A stretch of 64,000 bases of DNA, taken from NCBI RefSeq assembly GCF_000424185.1, contig NZ_AUJK01000006.1, forward strand, positions 92,180-156,179, given 5' to 3'. Made by a program: the position numbers and the translations under genes. The notes below the pieces were generated by a model, which saw only the letters and a list, made by a program, of their open reading frames with translations, searched no databases and was not told the DNA's origin. Source of the DNA: Prevotella sp. AGR2160 (GTDB taxonomy: Bacteria; Bacteroidota; Bacteroidia; Bacteroidales; Bacteroidaceae). This document shows positions 60,629 through 64,000 of this stretch, one piece after another (positions within the stretch are counted from its first letter, which is position 1; every line of letters starts with the position of its first letter).

Positions 60629-61654
60629 ATGAAAAAGGTTTTTAAGATAATAGAGAAGGTGGTCTATGCTATTGCAGCAGTGGCAATCGTTGCTGTAATA
60701 GTATTGATCATTCTTGGGGCAAGTGCAAATATGCACATAGAATGGCAGGATTACATTCCTTATATGTACCTTGCCGCTTTTTTGTTTGCCATTTATAAGG
60801 CTTTGGTCATCATATTCTCTTCTTTCTATAAGATAGAGATCACTAAGAGAGAGGAACTCTTGGATGTGATGAACCTCGCTTGTGGCAAGGACAACATAGC
60901 TTCACAACTGGAGAAAAGTCCTGAGATTGATGCCATCATCGAAAGTATGAAGGATATGCCACAGAAAAATGCGGATGCTTTGACAGCAATGCTGAAAGAG
61001 CGTCTGCCCGAGGTGGTGCAAACTCTTGTGACGCAACAAGTGGAGCAGGAGAAGAAACGGCTTGCTCAGGAGAATGAAAAGCGATTGAATGAAATCAACG
61101 TGCTGTCTGCCGATGTGTCAAGTGTGATGGAGCGACGCAGCTACCTTCTGAAACTCGAAAAGGAAGTCAAGCTGCGTCAGGCAGAAGAAAGGCAGAGACG
61201 ACTGGAGCTTACAGAGGAATACACCTCACTTTTGTTCTCCATTGCTGGCTCGTCTGTAGAAGATGTAGAAAAAGTATGCGACGTTGTGAAGTCATTTATT
61301 TCTTCTGGTCAGATGTCTGCCGACAAGAATCTCCAGATTCCGTTGAACAAGAAATTACGCAATGCGGAAGTGAAGCAGTTCGTTACGAACATAATAAGGT
61401 ATAACCAGAAAGAGAATCTGGATGCAGAATCTTTCTTGCAAACGATATTCGGGGAATGGTTCAGCGGAAAGAAAGAGAACATCATCAAGAACTACTCTGT
61501 GCTACCTAAAGACTCTTTAGTGTCGAAGGAAGGCGTGGAAGCAGACCTAATAAATCTCCGTCAAAAATTTGACAGAAGGGAAAGGAAAGAAAGCAAAGAG
61601 GTTGAAGATGCCGACTTCGAGACTCAAATCAGCAGGTTTCTGCTGAATGATTAG
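60629..61654 (+). CDS. Two-helix membrane protein with coiled coil, third gene of the RloAB operon
   Basis: A 341-residue protein not recognised. Transmembrane helices lie at about 9-30 (VVYAIAAVAIVAVIVLIILG) and 43-66 (YIPYMYLAAFLFAIYKALVI). A Lys/Glu-rich coiled coil (about 135-200) and a helical C-terminus ending VEDADFETQISRFLL follow. It starts 10 bp after RloB with no new promoter, so it is in the same transcript. It might anchor, sense or execute in the defence system, or be an unrelated element gene. Confidence 0.75.
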   Translation: MKKVFKIIEKVVYAIAAVAIVAVIVLIILGASANMHIEWQDYIPYMYLAAFLFAIYKALVIIFSSFYKIEITKREELLDVMNLACGKDNIASQLEKSPEIDAIIESMKDMPQKNADALTAMLKERLPEVVQTLVTQQVEQEKKRLAQENEKRLNEINVLSADVSSVMERRSYLLKLEKEVKLRQAEERQRRLELTEEYTSLLFSIAGSSVEDVEKVCDVVKSFISSGQMSADKNLQIPLNKKLRNAEVKQFVTNIIRYNQKENLDAESFLQTIFGEWFSGKKENIIKNYSVLPKDSLVSKEGVEADLINLRQKFDRRERKESKEVEDADFETQISRFLLND

Positions 61655-61736
61655 CGTATCAGAGAAAAAATGTGTAACTTTGACCTTCGGTCGAAGGTAC
61701 TTTCGCTCGGAAATGAAAAGAAAAAGACTTTTTCCT

Positions 61737-61767
61737 TTTGCATTTCACTCGCTTATTCGTACCTTTG
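61737..61767 (+). promoter_or_regulatory. Rightward promoter near the right end of the element
   Basis: TTTG (61737-61740), 19 bp, TACCTTTG (61760-61767). It lies next to an imperfect hairpin (61710-61746). It points at the right att repeat, and no gene follows in the integrated form. In the excised circle it would face the excisionase and integrase genes. Confidence 0.6.
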
Positions 61768-61885
61768 CACCCAAGAAAAGATAAAAATACGGAGGTATTA
61801 CGAACAACGGAAAGAAGTGAGCGTCGGATGGACGTTTCTCGATAGTTGTGGATTGATAACATGCAGGATGCTTATGGTGTCCCTA

Positions 61886-61895
61886 ATTTGTACCA
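61886..61895. other. Candidate attR core ATTTGTACCA
   Basis: Exact 10-bp repeat of 46361-46370. Right of it the sequence changes to host-type repeats (family C at 61951, family E at 61989). Confidence 0.45.
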
Positions 61896-61950
61896 AACAT
61901 TACGTAAATCATTGATAATCAGTAGTGGTTATTTTTGAGGAGGTAAAGTA

Positions 61951-62015
61951 AAAGGCCTCTCCCAACCCTCCCCGAAAGGGAGGCTTGCATAGGGACATGA
62001 TTGATTATCTTCCGC
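61951..62015. repeat. Family C unit followed by a family E unit
   Basis: GGCCTCTCCCAACCCTCCCC then GAAAGGGAGGCTTGC, followed by CATAGGGACATGATTGATTA. Such repeats are common in the host part and show that host DNA resumes here. Confidence 0.7.
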
Positions 62016-62044
62016 TAAAGGAACGTCATTCATAAACGCTATAA

Positions 62045-62081
62045 AAAGGGTCGTAATCCAAACGGATTACGACCTTTTTTT
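62045..62081. terminator. Strong rho-independent terminator
   Basis: GGTCGTAATCC, loop AAAC, GGATTACGACC, then seven T. It is usable in both directions, since A residues precede it. It may end the DUF3843-type gene, or a gene once upstream of the insertion site. Confidence 0.8.
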
Positions 62082-62088
62082 GTCTATC

Positions 62089-62124
62089 CTCTGCAGGGTG
62101 CGGCCCTTGTGGCCGTCCGCCGAC
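62089..62124. repeat. Family A single arm
   Basis: CTCTGCAGGGTGCGGCCCTT then GTGGCCGTCCGCCGACC, as in other family A copies. The remaining 62125-62245 shows no gene. Confidence 0.65.
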
Positions 62125-62245
62125 CATATACGATGCATAATATTGTAGTTTTAAGCGCGACTCTGTCGATGAGCTTGCGCCGAAGTGACCCATTTCAAAT
62201 TATTGCTCTGTTCCATATTCCTGTCATGGCTAAAGGTTTATGCTA

Positions 62246-63658
62246 CTAATAATTTTCACGTCGATAGAAGCGCAAGAGGAAGTCGATGTCCTTGCTTTTC
62301 TGGTCATCAGTGTCAGTCTGCGGCACCATTCTGTCATTGAAAACATCAGGCAAGAATCCTCTGTCCAAAAGGAACGTCACCATATCAGTTGAAATATTAT
62401 TATAATCCCATACCATATCAAACGCTTCTTCCTGCGCAGTCTCTTGATCGTAGAAAGGATTGTCTGGATCCGCAATACAGGAAGTATAACTGAACAAAAA
62501 TTCCACGTTATTTCTTGGCTTCGTGGTGTTGATGAAGAATGTCGACATGCCACTTTCTCTCTTGTCAACGAAGCCAAGCAACCGATCAGGAATACCTATA
62601 GTCTTGTTCAGGAAACTCTTTAAATCTGCTTTATCAACGAAATAGGCGATCTGCCGTCCTCCTGTTCGTTTCAGCAACATCTCTGGAGTGAGCGAAGTAG
62701 TACCTGGCTTGTCATTTTCCGGGTCGTCATCACAAAGCTCTTGCCAGTGTTCTTTGAAGCCCGGAAAAGGAAAAAGAACTCCATTGAGATGCCACTCATT
62801 CTGATAGAATACGAATGAGCTTGCCAAAGCACCATCAATATCTTCAAGATCGCCTTCAGAAAATGAGAGATCTTCTGCCTTGACTTCAATCTCTCTTCCA
62901 TTGGTGCGTGTCAGCTTCAGCCGCTTCTGTGAGGGATCATCGTATTCACTGGCATCAACATGATCTATCTTATAATGCCCCATTGGCAGCATTTCCATAG
63001 CTGCGACATCATCAGCCTCGCGCTCCATACCTTTGACACGCATCATAGCAGCAAGATAGTCTTTGACAAAGAGAGCCAAGGGACCTATCCTATACTTAAA
63101 CAGACAGAGCGTTATGGCATAGTAAGATGCAAGGCCGAAGGACATTTCCGGACCTTCTTCATCTTTAAACGCGCTGATGGCATCTTCCAAATTGAGGTTT
63201 ATAAGGTCCGTATTACGTTGCCCCGAGGTAAGATAGCCATGTTCGAACACCCACGTCATGGTTCCTCTCAGTTCATTGAATCCTTGCGTTGCCTCATCCA
63301 GCAGTTTCTGAACATCTGAGGCCAACTGCTCATTGATCGGAGCCTCCTCAAAGGCCCTGGAAAGGATATTGAAAGCTCTACGTCCTGATTGCTCTATCTG
63401 CGGTGCGTCGGGATAGATGCAATCGGCTTCTTTTGCTTCACTCATGACCATCCAGATGAGGAATCTGACCGCATCGAGACTCGGCTCATCCGGGTAATAC
63501 TCTTCATCATCATGATACAACGGAACATGATACCCAAAGATTTTCTTACACAGATCAGAGAAAGCGTGCCACTGTCCACTGTCAGCAACGATATCTTCCA
63601 TATAAAGCGCCAGAAGAATGGCAGCACGCCTTGTTGCCTCTGCACCTATCGGGCCCAA
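62246..63658 (-). pseudogene. DUF3843-like protein, 5' end removed by an insertion sequence
   Basis: A 470-residue open frame resembling the Bacteroidetes DUF3843 family (ALYMEDIVADSGQWHAFSDL, WVFEHGYLTSGQRN). Family members I recall begin some tens of residues earlier. Here similarity starts abruptly at GAEATRRAAILL, and just upstream the sequence turns into the end of an insertion sequence with a transposase on the same strand. The only in-frame start at the edge is a TTG. The in-frame stop upstream is that of the transposase. Function unknown, probably now inactive. Confidence 0.7.
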
Positions 63659-63659
63659 G

Positions 63660-64000
63660 GGGGATTGTCCGTGGCGGGCGGATGCCGCTGCCTAACCAAA
63701 GACGGTAATACATCTATAGAAAAAGAAGGGTATATCCCTTATTCCCTTCAGGCATGACCTAAAGGCTTTCATCTTGGAGTTGAGCGATTCTGCAGAAGCA
63801 TTAGTGTCTCTGTTGATAAAGTAATTGAGTATCTCGTCCTCGTAGTGCTGGATAGACTGTTTTACGGATTTAATCTCTCTAAGGGTAGACTTGGTGACCT
63901 TCTTGTACCATCCTTCAAGCGCTTTCTTCGCAGTCTCCTTGGTGCTAGACTTCGTACGAAAGATTGCTCGGAGATCGTTTATCAGCCAATACGCCTCCTT
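63660..64000 (-). mobile_element. Insertion sequence, ISL3/ISAon1-type, right part missing
   Basis: One end lies at about 63655-63692 (GC-rich, including GTCCGTGGCGGGCGGATGCC). The transposase gene runs off the window. The terminal inverted repeat and target duplication cannot be fixed because the other end is not visible. Confidence 0.75.
63692..64000 (-). CDS. ISAon1/ISL3-family transposase, C-terminal part
   Basis: 103 codons to the window edge, stop TAG at 63692-63694. Visible is KEAYWLINDLRAIF, LEGWYKKV and the DDE_Tnp_ISL3 hallmark NYFINRDTNASAESLNSKMK followed by AFRSCLKGIRDIPFFFYR. The catalytic Glu is probably in ASAESLN. The N-terminal part lies beyond position 64000. Confidence 0.88.
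   Translation of the reverse strand, partial: KEAYWLINDLRAIFRTKSSTKETAKKALEGWYKKVTKSTLREIKSVKQSIQHYEDEILNYFINRDTNASAESLNSKMKAFRSCLKGIRDIPFFFYRCITVFG

Larger units (their letters stand above)
46361..61895. mobile_element. Integrative mobilizable element with defence cargo
   Basis: About 15.5 kb, visibly richer in A+T than both flanks. It holds excisionase-like and integrase genes at the left end, a primase-helicase, MobC, a relaxase and a membrane accessory protein, but no coupling protein or type IV secretion genes, so it would need a helper to transfer. Cargo is a six-gene minus-strand cassette and a RloA/RloB pair with a third gene. The proposed ends are the direct repeat ATTTGTACCA at 46361-46370 and 61886-61895. 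Boundaries are inferred; the element itself is secure. Confidence 0.75.

Noticed and set aside
61670..61915. 81-codon frame at the right end of the element
   Set aside because: Runs over a hairpin, a promoter and the att repeat, with no recognisable protein features.

Overview
The window looks like chromosome of a Bacteroidales bacterium, most likely Prevotella or a close relative. Reasons: promoters with a TAnnTTTG -7 element (often with TTTG about 20 bp upstream), a SusC/SusD pair, type IX secretion genes (porW/sprE, porX), a YdfG-like SDR, a DUF3843-type gene, an ISAon1-type transposase and many short GC-rich palindromic repeats between genes. No tRNA, rRNA or CRISPR array was seen.

Layout. 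(1) 9-5286, minus strand: assimilatory sulfur operon with a ThiS/MoaD-like sulfur carrier, an E1-like activating enzyme, a JAMM peptidase, a sulfite reductase fused to a TusA-like domain, a siroheme-making dehydrogenase and CysD. (2) 6230-11367: an orphan NarL-type response regulator divergent from an ABC ATPase, a TonB receptor and an MFS transporter. The sulfur promoter and the divergent promoter share a palindrome, AATACC-N8-GGTATT, suggesting one regulon. (3) 11543-21707: a YwqK-like protein, an M43 metalloprotease lipoprotein, aroA, a metal ABC permease, porW, porX, tsaE and trxA. (4) 21736-31533: dnaE, psd, pssA, a HAD phosphatase, an acyl-CoA ligase, an internally deleted DcuB-like transporter, a DUF2461 protein and an orphan MNT nucleotidyltransferase. 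(5) 31952-46241: dinB, a small SusCD locus, an SDR, an exported Ala/Lys-rich protein, a carboxynorspermidine dehydrogenase-like gene, recA and dnaK.

(6) About 46361-61895 is an integrated mobilizable element, visibly more A+T-rich than its flanks and bounded by a 10-bp direct repeat. It carries an excisionase-like HTH gene, a tyrosine integrase, a second HTH gene, a primase-helicase, MobC, a relaxase and a membrane-bound accessory protein. Its cargo is a six-gene minus-strand cassette of unknown function behind a long structured leader, and a RloA/RloB (AbiL-like) defence pair followed at 10 bp by a membrane coiled-coil gene. (7) At the right edge a DUF3843-type gene is cut at its 5' end by an ISL3/ISAon1-type insertion sequence that runs out of the window.

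Most notable: the shared operator linking sulfur assimilation to an orphan response regulator; a dispersed repeat inserted in frame between the sulfite reductase and TusA domains; the RloAB plus membrane-protein cassette and the unknown six-gene cassette; an element-end promoter that would drive the integrase only in the excised circle; and a DcuB gene with two in-frame internal deletions. All calls come from reading the sequence. No searches were run, and family names rest on recognised motifs.
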